16,145 bases of DNA from Pseudomonadota bacterium (GTDB lineage: Bacteria; Myxococcota; Polyangia; Polyangiales; Polyangiaceae). Position 1 is the first letter of the stretch. Each line of letters opens with the position of its first letter. The stretch is from positions 1-16,145 of the forward strand of contig JAEZYO010000659.1 in NCBI GenBank assembly GCA_023419055.1, given 5' to 3'. Below the pieces are notes generated by a model, which did no database searches, was not told the DNA's origin, and saw only the letters and a list, made by a program, of their open reading frames with translations. Positions 1 to 7,700 of the stretch are shown piece by piece. Made by a program: the position numbers and the translations under genes.

Positions 1-21
1 CCGTTGATTACATGAAAGGGC

Positions 22-1188
22 ATGAGCGCGCGGCCGATCGTGGTGGTGAGCGACATTCACCTCTCTCACGGCGGTTCGTTCGAGACGGCGAGCGCGCTCG
101 GCACGCTGATCGAACGGCACGCCGGACACGAAATCGTCCTCGGGGGTGACATCTTCAACCTCTCGTGTGATGCGCTCGGCCGCGACCCCGTCGAGAGCGT
201 GTGCGCCATGCTCGAACCGCACGCGGAGCTCCTGAGCGCGCTCAAGGCGCACCTCGCGTCGGGAGCTCCCGTCACGCTGCTCGCGGGCAACCACGACGCC
301 TCGACCATGCGCGCCGAGCTTCGGCCCCGGCTGCTCGCCTTGCTCGGGCTCGAGCTCTCCGCGCCGTTCGAGAACCTCTCCTGGTTCATCCGCCGCGGTG
401 CGGTGCACATCGAGCACGGCCACGTCTACGATCCGGACAACGCGCCGAGCCATCCGCTGTTCGATCCCGGGACCGGCTGCGAGCCGCTCGGCGTGTCGCT
501 CACCCGCCGCTTCCTTTCACCGAACCGCGCGTTCGACTTCGCGCACGAACACGAGATCACGCCGCTCGCTGGCATCACCAAGGCGATCCGCATCTTCGGA
601 CTCGGCACCCCGGCTCTGATCGCGAGCTACTTCAGCGTGGCGAGCAAGCTGTGCTGGGAGGCGGCAACCGACCGCGGCATCAGCTACGCGCGGCGCGAGG
701 GCGAGGCGCGCGTCTCGTCTTACGCCGAGCGGATCGGCGTCTCGGAGGCCATGGTGCGCTCGTTGCTCGGCATCTTGCCGGAACCCACGCACCACGATCC
801 GGAGGACATGTTCTTCCGGCTCTATTTCGATCGCGTGCTCGCGTTCCTGGGCACGGGTGCCGGCTTCAGCCTCGGCGCGCTCCTGCGCAGTCGAAGCGCG
901 GTCGCGCTCGGGCTGCTCGGCGCAGGCTATCTGGTAGGTTCGGTGCGTCGATCTGCGAACCGGTACGGAGAGCTCCCGGTCGAGCGCCTGCGCGAAGCGG
1001 CGCAAGAGGTTCGCAAGGTGACGGGCGCCGACACCGTCATCTTCGGTCACGTTCACGTCGAGGACGAGCTGCCCGGCTACTTCAACTCGGCCTCCTTCAC
1101 GTACCACGAGCACTCGGGGCGGCCCTACCTCCACATCGACGAGCAGGGGCGCATCGAGCGGCGACGCCTGGCCGAGACCGCGAGCTAG
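22..1188 (+). CDS. Calcineurin-like metallophosphoesterase with internal hydrophobic segment
   Basis: A 388-residue protein with the ordered metal-binding motifs of the calcineurin-like phosphoesterase superfamily: D11-x-H13 (SDIHLSHG), G-D43 (GGDIFN), GN90-H91-D (AGNHDAS), H132-G-H134, and a terminal G342-H-V-H345. These residues normally build a two-metal site that hydrolyses phosphoesters; the substrate cannot be read from sequence. The spacing between the HGH and GHVH motifs, about 208 residues, is unusually long. It contains hydrophobic stretches at about 191-210 and 272-308, the latter looking like a short helical hairpin, so the protein may sit on the inner membrane. There is no signal peptide, which suggests a cytoplasmic active site. 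ATG 22 is the first in-frame start after an in-frame TGA at 13-15. Its ribosome site (AAAGGG, one base upstream) is poorly spaced. It converges on the lolA-like gene with only 5 bases between stops. A lipid-headgroup phosphatase role is possible but unproven. Confidence 0.85.
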   Translation: MSARPIVVVSDIHLSHGGSFETASALGTLIERHAGHEIVLGGDIFNLSCDALGRDPVESVCAMLEPHAELLSALKAHLASGAPVTLLAGNHDASTMRAELRPRLLALLGLELSAPFENLSWFIRRGAVHIEHGHVYDPDNAPSHPLFDPGTGCEPLGVSLTRRFLSPNRAFDFAHEHEITPLAGITKAIRIFGLGTPALIASYFSVASKLCWEAATDRGISYARREGEARVSSYAERIGVSEAMVRSLLGILPEPTHHDPEDMFFRLYFDRVLAFLGTGAGFSLGALLRSRSAVALGLLGAGYLVGSVRRSANRYGELPVERLREAAQEVRKVTGADTVIFGHVHVEDELPGYFNSASFTYHEHSGRPYLHIDEQGRIERRRLAETAS

Positions 1189-1193
1189 GGCGC

Positions 1194-1883
1194 TCAGGGC
1201 CGGATGATCTGCGTACCGGGCGGAGGCGTGAACGAGAACTCGTTCGCGGGCGCCTTGGTGTTGACCTCGGGCCGCTCGAAGTCGAAGCGATTGCGATTGC
1301 CCTGCGCGTCGAGCATCAACACGCGGCGCACCTGGTACGTGTTGATGTCCACGAACATGAAGATCTTCTGGTACGCGGGCGTCGCTTCGCGCGGCACACC
1401 CACGAGCACGTAGCCGCCTTCGAAGCCCATCTGCTTGGGATCCACGAGCTCGAACTTGAAGGATTGCTTCAGGTTCCCGCCGCCGGTCAAGAAGGCGAGC
1501 GCCGCAGGGTACTGGCTCTTCTCGAGCGGCTGCTCGTACATCTGCTTGTTCTCTTTCTCGTAGACCTTGATGATCTTCCCGTCCGAGACGACGCGGTTCC
1601 CGTTGTTCGTGTACCGCCAGCTCATCTTGCCGGGCTTCTGGAAGATCACGTCGCCGGCGCTGTCCTTGGTCTTGTTGTACGCCTTGACCCAGTAGCGCTG
1701 CTTGAACCGGCTCTTGAAGGTCTTGGTGCGGTCGTAGAAGCCCTGCACGCGATCGGCGACTTGATCCGCCGTGAGCCCGGCGGCGGGAGCAGCGGGCTTG
1801 GCCGGCTCGGCGGATGCGAGCTCCGGCAACGCGAGGGCAGCAACCGAACCGATGACAGCGAGAGCGAAATGACGGCGGAGCAT
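1194..1883 (-). CDS. LolA-like outer-membrane lipoprotein carrier protein
   Basis: A 229-residue secreted protein. Residues 1-25 form a classical Sec signal peptide: MLRR, a hydrophobic core, and ASA before E26. The mature part carries LolA-family hallmarks: an early F-K-S-R-F-K-Q helix and strand, then F-Q-KPGKMSWRY (the conserved F-x-K-P-G-K-x-x-W-x-Y), then V-V-S-D-G-K, with a run of antiparallel strands ending in a Pro-rich FTPPPGTQ tail. LolA carries lipoproteins across the periplasm from LolCDE to the outer membrane. Family membership is clear, but this may be a LolA-like paralogue, so no symbol is given. I chose the ATG at 1883 because AGGTGAT (1894-1888) lies 4 bases upstream and the signal peptide starts cleanly there. 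ATG 1889 and a TTG at 1973 overlapping the ruvC stop are in frame but less likely. It lies 86 bases downstream of ruvC on the same strand and probably shares its transcript. Confidence 0.85.
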   Translation of the reverse strand: MLRRHFALAVIGSVAALALPELASAEPAKPAAPAAGLTADQVADRVQGFYDRTKTFKSRFKQRYWVKAYNKTKDSAGDVIFQKPGKMSWRYTNNGNRVVSDGKIIKVYEKENKQMYEQPLEKSQYPAALAFLTGGGNLKQSFKFELVDPKQMGFEGGYVLVGVPREATPAYQKIFMFVDINTYQVRRVLMLDAQGNRNRFDFERPEVNTKAPANEFSFTPPPGTQIIRP

Positions 1884-1887
1884 GTTC

Positions 1888-1894
1888 ATCACCT
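1888..1894 (-). promoter_or_regulatory. Ribosome binding site deciding the LolA-like start
   Basis: On the reverse strand AGGTGAT, a seven-base match to the consensus complementary to the 16S rRNA 3' end, is followed by GAAC and then ATG at 1883. The alternative ATG at 1889-1887 overlaps this element and so is the less likely start. Confidence 0.6.
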
Positions 1895-1936
1895 GATGAC
1901 CACTGATACGGGCAACAACAACCGTTCCTTTGCGCC

Positions 1937-1957
1937 GGTTGCCGGAAGGAGGCAACC
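1937..1957 (-). other. Hairpin between ruvC and the LolA-like gene
   Basis: GGTTGCC, seven bases, then GGCAACC form a perfect 7-bp inverted repeat in the 86-base gap between ruvC and the LolA-like gene. On the transcribed (reverse) strand the loop reads TCCTTCC. No T-run follows, so it is not a typical intrinsic terminator. It could be a processing or attenuation hairpin, but a 7-bp repeat can also occur by chance in 16 kb. Confidence 0.35.
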
Positions 1958-1969
1958 CGCGTCGATTCT

Positions 1970-2530
1970 TCAACGGCTGGCCCGGCGGGCGGCTTTCACC
2001 GCACTGGAAATTCCAGTAACACGAGAAGCCCTGCGGGCGGCCAGGCTCGCGATCGCGCTCGATAGACCGATGGTCCTGAGGTGGGTCATCGCGATGGCGA
2101 GCGCGTCCGCCGCGTCAGGTGGGGGCACCGCCGGAAGTCCGAGCAGCGCCCGCACCATCTGGGCCACCTGATCCTTTCCCGCCTGCCCGCCGCCGGCGAC
2201 CGTGCGTTTCACGCGAGCCGGGGCGTACTCATGGATCGGCACCCCCGCCCGGGAGAGAGCCAGAAGGACGACTCCCCGGGCGTGCCCGAGCTTGGCGGCT
2301 GCCTGCGGATCCTTGTGAAAGAAGAGCGACTCGACCGAAGCGGCTTCCGGACGGTAGCGCTCGATCACTTCCACGAGCCCGAGCTCGATCTGATGCAGGC
2401 GCTCCGGAAGCGGAGCCTTGGCGTCGAGCTTCAACACTCCGTGTCCGGCGTGAATCAGGCGTTGCGCGTTCCGCGACACGACACCCCAGCCGAGCAGCCG
2501 AGTTCCAGGATCGATGCCGAGGACGAGCAC
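1970..2530 (-). CDS. ruvC: Crossover junction endodeoxyribonuclease RuvC
   Basis: RuvC resolves Holliday junctions by symmetric cuts during recombination and repair, working with RuvAB. The protein has 186 residues and the family's RNase H-like signature: LGIDPGTR with D7, VESLFFHKD with E67, HARG at 83-86, and the C-terminal D139-A-A-D142-A-L. These correspond to the E. coli catalytic residues D7, E66, D138 and D141, so it should be active. After about residue 150 there is a 36-residue basic, Ala-rich tail, slightly longer than the usual 173-residue protein. The start is GTG at 2530-2528. GGAGG lies directly against it, and an in-frame TAA 9 bases upstream rules out an earlier start. Neither ruvA nor ruvB is within the window. 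It is divergent from the FAD oxidoreductase, with 88 bases between the chosen starts, and is followed by the LolA-like gene. Confidence 0.95.
   Translation of the reverse strand: MLVLGIDPGTRLLGWGVVSRNAQRLIHAGHGVLKLDAKAPLPERLHQIELGLVEVIERYRPEAASVESLFFHKDPQAAAKLGHARGVVLLALSRAGVPIHEYAPARVKRTVAGGGQAGKDQVAQMVRALLGLPAVPPPDAADALAIAMTHLRTIGLSSAIASLAARRASRVTGISSAVKAARRASR
2003..2017. repeat. 15-base palindrome inside the ruvC 3' end
   Basis: ACTGGAA-A-TTCCAGT has perfect 7-base arms around one base. It lies in the codons for the basic C-terminal tail of RuvC, outside the catalytic domain. It could form a transcript stem or a dyad binding site. The protein sequence does not need it, but chance occurrence is not excluded. 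Confidence 0.4.
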
Positions 2531-2602
2531 CCTCCGTGCTTACCAAAGGGCGGGCCGGATGGAAAGTCTCGCGGAGTCACGCGCGGGTTCGTGGCGAGCG
2601 GC

Positions 2603-2608
2603 TAGTAT
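2603..2608 (+). promoter_or_regulatory. Possible -10 box for the FAD oxidoreductase (leaderless?)
   Basis: TAGTAT (4 of 6 matches to TATAAT) ends 10 bases before the proposed GTG start at 2619, where no ribosome binding site is visible. If it is real, transcription would begin at or next to the start codon and give a leaderless mRNA. No convincing -35 box is seen, so this is tentative. Confidence 0.25.
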
Positions 2609-2618
2609 CGGCCCCCTC

Positions 2619-4136
2619 GTGCAAGACCCCGACATCGTCGTCATCGGCTCGGGACCGAACGGGCTCGCTGCGAGCCTCGTGCTCGCCGGCCTCGGCTGCA
2701 AGGTGCTGGTGCTCGAGTCGAACCCGCGCCGCCCGGGAGGCTCGCTCGGCTCCGACGAGCTCACGTTGCCCGGCTTCACGCACGACGTCGGGGCGGGCTT
2801 CTTCCCGTTCGGCAAGCTGAGCCCAGCCTTCCTGGACTTCGAGCTCGAGCGCCACGGCCTCGAGTGGCGTCACGCTCGCTTCGAGAGCTGCCATCCGGCG
2901 CTCGACGAAAGCTTCGCCTGCATCTCGCGCGATCTCGAGGAGAGCCGCGCTCGCTTCGGCTCGACCGAGGACGGAGAGGCGTGGCACGAGCTCGCGAGCT
3001 TCTACCGCGGCATCGAGCGCGACTTGATTCAAGCGCTGATGTTGCCGTTCCCGGCGCTCGGCCCCGCGCTCAGGATCGGGGCGCCCGCGCTCTTGCGCGT
3101 GGCCTCGCTCTTCGCGCAGAGCTTGGCGGGCACCTCTCGCGAGCTCTTCCGCTCCGAGGCGGCGCGCCGGGTGCTCCCGTCGCTCGCGCTGCACGTCGAC
3201 GTGGGGCCCGAGGACGCGTTCGGCACCGGGCTCGGCTTCATGCTGGGCATGACCGCGACGACCGGAGGCTACGCGGTTCCACGCGGCGGAGCGCAGCGCC
3301 TCACCGACGCGATGGTCACGCTGCTCGAACACCGCGGGGGACGCCTGCAGCTCGGGGCGCGGGTGAAGAAGATCCTCGTGCGCGAGGGCCGCGCGGTCGG
3401 GGTGACGCTCGAGACCGGTGAGGAAATCGCCGCGAGGAGGGGCGTGCTCTCGGACAGCTCGGCGCCGTCGCTCTTCCTCGACCTGCTCGAACGCAAGGAC
3501 GTGCCGCGCTTCGTCGTGAAGAAGATGCGCCGCTTTCCGCAGGGGTTCGGCACCTTCAAGCTCGACTGGGCGCTCTCCGCGCCCGTGCCGTGGCGCGTGG
3601 AAGCCGCTCGCGAGAGCGCCGTCGTTCACGTGGGCGAGAGCATCGACGATCTCGCGCGCTTCGTGCGTCAGATCCGCGCCTTCGAGCTCCCGGAGCGGCC
3701 GTACCTCGTGCTCGGGCAGCACACGCTCGCGGATCCGTCCCGCGCGCCCGAAGGCAAGCACACCCTTTACTGTTATTCGCGCGTGCCGCCTCGGGTAGGG
3801 GTGAGCTGGGCCGAGGCGAGCCTCACCTTCGCGGAGCGCGTGGAGCAGCGCATCGAGGAGCTCGCTCCGGGATTTCGCGCATCCATCCTGGCGCGCTCGA
3901 CCAAGAGCCCGCTCGATCTCGAGGCGCAGAACGAAAATCTCCGCGGCGGCGATCTGGGCGGCGGCACCAACGCCTGGCACAACCAGCTTTTGTTCCGCCC
4001 GGTCTTCCCCTACTTCCGCTACCGAACGCCGGTCCGAGGCCTCTACCTGTGCTCGAGTTACGCGCACCCCGGCGCGGGCGTTCACGGCATGTGCGGCTAC
4101 AACGCGGCTCGGCTCGCGGCGCGCGATCTGCTGTAA
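2619..4136 (+). CDS. Phytoene-desaturase-type FAD-dependent oxidoreductase (CrtI-like)
   Basis: A 505-residue flavoprotein. It opens directly with a Rossmann strand and the dinucleotide loop G10-S-G12-P-N-G15, followed by an acidic residue ending strand 2 (E33, binding ADP-ribose) and the PGGSLGS/GFTHDVGAGFFP region typical of CrtI/phytoene desaturase-like and amine-oxidase-fold enzymes. The C-terminus has the matching FAD-closing motif, YLCSSYAHPGAGVHGMCGYN then AARLAARDLL. Such enzymes desaturate, isomerise or oxidise carotenoids and other lipids. The substrate is not readable, and no phytoene synthase or other carotenoid gene lies nearby, so this is an orphan member (the CrtI-like/RetSat group). 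GTG 2619 is preferred because the protein then begins with QDPDIVVIGSG. In-frame ATGs at 2514 and 2559 would add a 20-35-residue non-conserved extension, and 2514 would overlap the ruvC start. Confidence 0.88.
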   Translation: MQDPDIVVIGSGPNGLAASLVLAGLGCKVLVLESNPRRPGGSLGSDELTLPGFTHDVGAGFFPFGKLSPAFLDFELERHGLEWRHARFESCHPALDESFACISRDLEESRARFGSTEDGEAWHELASFYRGIERDLIQALMLPFPALGPALRIGAPALLRVASLFAQSLAGTSRELFRSEAARRVLPSLALHVDVGPEDAFGTGLGFMLGMTATTGGYAVPRGGAQRLTDAMVTLLEHRGGRLQLGARVKKILVREGRAVGVTLETGEEIAARRGVLSDSSAPSLFLDLLERKDVPRFVVKKMRRFPQGFGTFKLDWALSAPVPWRVEAARESAVVHVGESIDDLARFVRQIRAFELPERPYLVLGQHTLADPSRAPEGKHTLYCYSRVPPRVGVSWAEASLTFAERVEQRIEELAPGFRASILARSTKSPLDLEAQNENLRGGDLGGGTNAWHNQLLFRPVFPYFRYRTPVRGLYLCSSYAHPGAGVHGMCGYNAARLAARDLL

Positions 4137-4189
4137 CGGCGCCGATAAATCCTTTGCGTCCCGGGGCTCGCTTTGACAAAACCGGGACC

Positions 4190-4651
4190 ATGGGTCGTCG
4201 CCTCCGCGCGCTGCTGGCGCTCGCCTCGCTCGCCGTCGCCTGCCGGGGTCAGGACGACCAGGAAACGCGTCCGCTGCCGGCGCCGGAGCCCTCGGCAGCC
4301 GCTCAGCCGTTACCCGTCGAGCCCGTGTCGGCGCCCGCCGAGCGATCGCGCGATCGTGCGAAACCGGCGAAGTCCGAAGCACCTCGCGACGAGCCGCCGG
4401 CGGCCGCTCCGCCCTCGGAGCCCACGGCCGCACCTCCCCCCGGGACAGCCAGCCCAGCTTCGAGCGCCGCGCCAGCGCCTTCCGCCCTTGCGCTGCCGAC
4501 CGTGAATGCCGGTTGCCAGCAGGCCTGCCAGGCCGGGCTCCAGACGTGCCTCGCCCAGGTGCCCGCCGACCCCGACGGCGGGACGAACCTCGATGCCCTG
4601 GCCGCGTGCAAGCGGGCGCTCGACGACTGCAAAACGAAGTGTGCGCCCTGA
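4190..4651 (+). CDS. Putative secreted lipoprotein with Pro/Ala-rich linker and six-cysteine C-terminal motif
   Basis: A 153-residue protein with no recognised family. MGRRLRALLALASLAVAC is a short basic, hydrophobic signal sequence ending at C18, a lipoprotein-like but imperfect lipobox (A at -3). Residues from about 19 to 100 are low-complexity Pro, Ala and charged sequence, like a wall or periplasm-spanning linker. The last 50 residues hold six cysteines in an exactly mirror-symmetric arrangement: C-x3-C-x6-C, 19 residues, then C-x6-C-x3-C, with helix-forming residues between. This predicts two antiparallel helices stapled by disulphides. It begins 53 bases after the oxidoreductase and runs in the same direction as the following propeller gene. 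No good ribosome site is visible before ATG 4190. The function is unknown. Confidence 0.7.
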   Translation: MGRRLRALLALASLAVACRGQDDQETRPLPAPEPSAAAQPLPVEPVSAPAERSRDRAKPAKSEAPRDEPPAAAPPSEPTAAPPPGTASPASSAAPAPSALALPTVNAGCQQACQAGLQTCLAQVPADPDGGTNLDALAACKRALDDCKTKCAP

Positions 4652-4670
4652 CGCGCGCTGACACGGCATT

Positions 4671-4690
4671 GTGCCAGCCTGTGCCAGCCT
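4671..4690. repeat. 10-base tandem duplication
   Basis: GTGCCAGCCT occurs twice head to tail in the gap between the six-cysteine protein and the propeller protein. It may be a simple replication slippage product. Together with GGCA-TTG-TGCC just before it (4665-4675) it could form alternative small hairpins. There is no T-run, so no terminator is claimed. Confidence 0.6.
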
Positions 4691-4755
4691 GGGAGTTCTT
4701 GGTCGTCAAATAGGCCGAAAACGCGCGGCACACCCATTGCTATGTCAGGGGCCGC

Positions 4756-4769
4756 GGCACGTGTGTGCC
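4756..4769. repeat. Inverted repeat upstream of the propeller gene
   Basis: GGCAC-GTGT-GTGCC lies 15 bases before the propeller start and just ahead of its ribosome site. It could be an operator or a 5' leader hairpin. The evidence is the symmetry only. Confidence 0.35.
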
Positions 4770-4772
4770 ATC

Positions 4773-4777
4773 GAGGA
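4773..4777 (+). promoter_or_regulatory. Ribosome binding site of the beta-propeller gene
   Basis: GAGGA sits 7 bases before ATG 4785. It fixes the start at the signal sequence rather than at the in-frame codon 4671 further upstream. Confidence 0.7.
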
Positions 4778-4784
4778 ACGCTCA

Positions 4785-7700
4785 ATGAAGCAACTCTTCC
4801 ACCGACTTTTCATCTTCGGGATCGCCGGCGCGGTGCACTTCGGGTGCAGCGGCGATGACAAGAACAGCGGCGCCAACAACGGGGATGAGGGCAACGGCGA
4901 CTTCATCTCGGCCAATCCGAGCAGGCCGGGGGGGCGCAGCGTGAACGACGGCGCCGGTGCACCGTCGGGCTCAACGGGATCGGGAGGCAGCAGCGCCAAC
5001 GGCGGGGGTAGCCCGGTCGAGGGCGGAGGCGACGACCCCGGCCGCGCCATCGAAGAAGCCGACGTCATCCAACAGTCGGGCAACCGGCTCTACGCGCTCT
5101 CTCGGTACGGGGGCCTGAGCGCCATCGACATCGGGACCCGCGACGAGCTCAAGCTCCTCGGTCGCTACAAGACCGACGCGGTGCCGTTCGAGATGTACCT
5201 GCGTGACGGCGACGTCGTCCTCGCGCTCTTCAATTCGTACGGGACGTACCTCTACGACGAAGAGGCCGGAACCTACACCTGGATCCAGTCGAGCCGCGTC
5301 GTGGCCCTGGACGTGAGCGATCCTGCCAACATCCAGGAGCTCGCGAGCTTCGCGATCCCGGGCTCGATTTCGGACTCTCGCATCGTGGGCAACGTGCTCT
5401 ACGTCGTCGGCTACGAGGAGACCGGCTGCTGGGGCTGCGGAGAAAGCCCTGCGACCACCATCCTCTCGCTCGACATCTCGAACCCGCTCGAGGTGACCAA
5501 GGTCGACACCCTGCGCTACGAGGACTCCAACACCGAGTACGGCTGGATGCGCCGCAGCGTCACCGCCACCGACGAGCGCCTGTACGTCGCCGGCGTCGAG
5601 TACTCGAACACCGGCACGCTCGGCTCGACGATTCACGTCGTCGACATCTCCGATCCGGCCGGCAGCGTCGCCGAGGTCGCGCAGGCCGAGGCGGAAGGCC
5701 AAATCACGAGCCGCTGGCAGATGGACGAGTACGACGGCGTGCTGCGCGTGATCAGCCAACCGCCGATCTGGAACGCCAACGAGCCGCCCGTCGTCCAGAC
5801 CTGGAGCATCGGCGGACAGAACGAGCTCGCGCCGCTCGGCCGTACGGAGCTCGTCCTCCCGCGCGCGGAGCAGCTGCAGAGCGTGCGCTTCGACGGCCCG
5901 CGCGGCTACGCGATCACCTTCGAGCAGACCGACCCGCTCTTCACCATCGATCTCAGCGATCCTGCGGCGCCGGTACAGAAGGGCGAGCTCGAAATGCCGG
6001 GCTTCCTCTACCACATGGAGCCCCGCGGCGATCGCCTGGTCGGGCTCGGCTTCGATCAGGGCAACGCCGAGGGCAGCTTGACGGTGTCGCTCTTCGACGT
6101 GAGTGACCTCGCTGCGCCGACCATGATCGATCGCGTGAACTTCGGCGGTGACTGGGCGTCGCTCGCGGAGGACCAGGACCGCATCCACAAGTCGTTCGCC
6201 ATCCTCGACGAGATCGGGACCATCCTGGTCCCGTACTCCGGCTACGAGTACGACACGAACGGCTACTGCGGCAGCTATGACAGCGGCGTTCAGATCATCG
6301 ACTACGCCGCCCAGTCCGACGACCTCACGCTGCGCGGCGCCGCCAAGTCGCGCGGGCAGGCTCGACGCGGCATCCTGCACGACGAGCGCCTGCTCACGGT
6401 CTCGGACGACCGCGTGCAGAGCTTCGACATCGACGATCGCGACGCCCCGACCGAAACCGCGAGCGTGACCTTGACGACGAACGTCGTGAAGAGCGCGATC
6501 GTGGGCGACCACGTCGTCCGCTTGACGAACGACTGGTGGACCTCGTCGCCTCGCCTCGAGGTCGTGACGCTCGCCGGCGCGGCGAGCCCGGTGCCGCTCG
6601 GCGAGCTCGATCTGGGCGCGCACGTCGACGACGCGCAGCGCACGAGCTGCTACTCGTGGAGCTACCCGCGCGAGCTCTTCGCCAACGAGACGTACGCCTA
6701 CCTCGTCTACGACAGCTTCACGTACTACTACGAGGGCGGCTACGACGAGAGCAAGAACACCGCCGGCGTCGTGGTGATCGACGTGTCCGACCCGACGAAC
6801 CCGACCTTCGTGGCCAAGCACACCATCACCCGCAGCGGTTACCCCGGCAGCTACTACGGCTACGCCTACGGGCTCGCGTCGAGCGGCAAGGACGTCGTCC
6901 AGATCGGCTCGACGCTGGCGCTCCTCAGCACCAACTCCGAGTGCGCGGACGCCGAGTGCTCGCGCTCTATCACCAAGAGCTTCGTCGACGTCGTCGATCT
7001 CTCGAACCCCTCCGCGCCGCGCTCGACGGCGTTGAGGCTCCCGGCCGGGCTCGGGAACACCGGCCTCGTCGCCTCCGGCAACATCGTCGCCATGAGCCAC
7101 TTCGCGGCCGTGGACAGCGCGGGAAACAGCGTGCGCTTCTTCCTCGATCGCGTCGACGTGAGTAACCCCGCGGCCCCGGTCCTGCTCGCGCCAGAGAACA
7201 TCCCGGGTAGCCTGCTCGCGTACGACGCCGCCGGGAACGCCGCCGTCACGGTCGACTACCAGGCGCGGAGCGAGCGCTCTGCCGAGTACGGAGACTGCTA
7301 CGAGAAGTACGGCTACTACGCGCAGTTCGAGTACGACGATCAGGTGGGCTACAGCGGCCCCGGCACCTGCTACGCGATCCAGCAGAGCCTGAAGCTGGTG
7401 CGCCTGACGTCGCTGATCCCGGTGGTCCGGGGCACGTACGAGCTCGGCACGGGTCAGTACGTCGGGGTCTCGGCCACCGGTGACGACCGAACCTTCGTCA
7501 CGCTGCAGAACGCGAACTACTTCTACGGCCCCGGGTACTACGACGGCTACTACAACTACGGCTGGGGCGTCGTCCCGGACGTGGACATGCCGGTCATCGT
7601 GCTCGCGGGTGTCCGCTCCGGCGACTTCGCCGCCGGTGAAGTCGTAGTGAAGGGCGGTGACTACTGGTCGGTGAGCGCGCTCCAGGCGAGCGGCAAGCGC

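Noticed and set aside
1971..1973. TTG start for the LolA-like gene overlapping the ruvC stop
   Set aside because: It would place a 30-residue basic stretch in front of a clean signal peptide. AGGTGAT before ATG 1883 is the better start.
201..2171. A 656-codon open frame on the + strand crossing the phosphoesterase, the LolA-like gene and ruvC
   Set aside because: It is Arg/Ala-rich, has no motifs and overlaps three well-supported genes. It is open only because of high GC.
4173..4178. TTGACA, a perfect -35 hexamer before the six-cysteine gene
   Set aside because: It lies only 11 bases upstream of the ATG, leaving no room for a -10 box and leader unless the start is wrong. No later in-frame ATG exists.
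2577..4733. A 718-codon reverse frame opposite the FAD oxidoreductase and the six-cysteine gene
   Set aside because: Its composition (Arg, Glu, Ala, His) is the mirror of GC-rich third positions, and it has no domain or plausible start.
4971..7100. A 709-codon reverse frame opposite the propeller gene
   Set aside because: Arg/Val/Asp-rich shadow. The forward strand has a signal sequence, a ribosome site and clear blade repeats.
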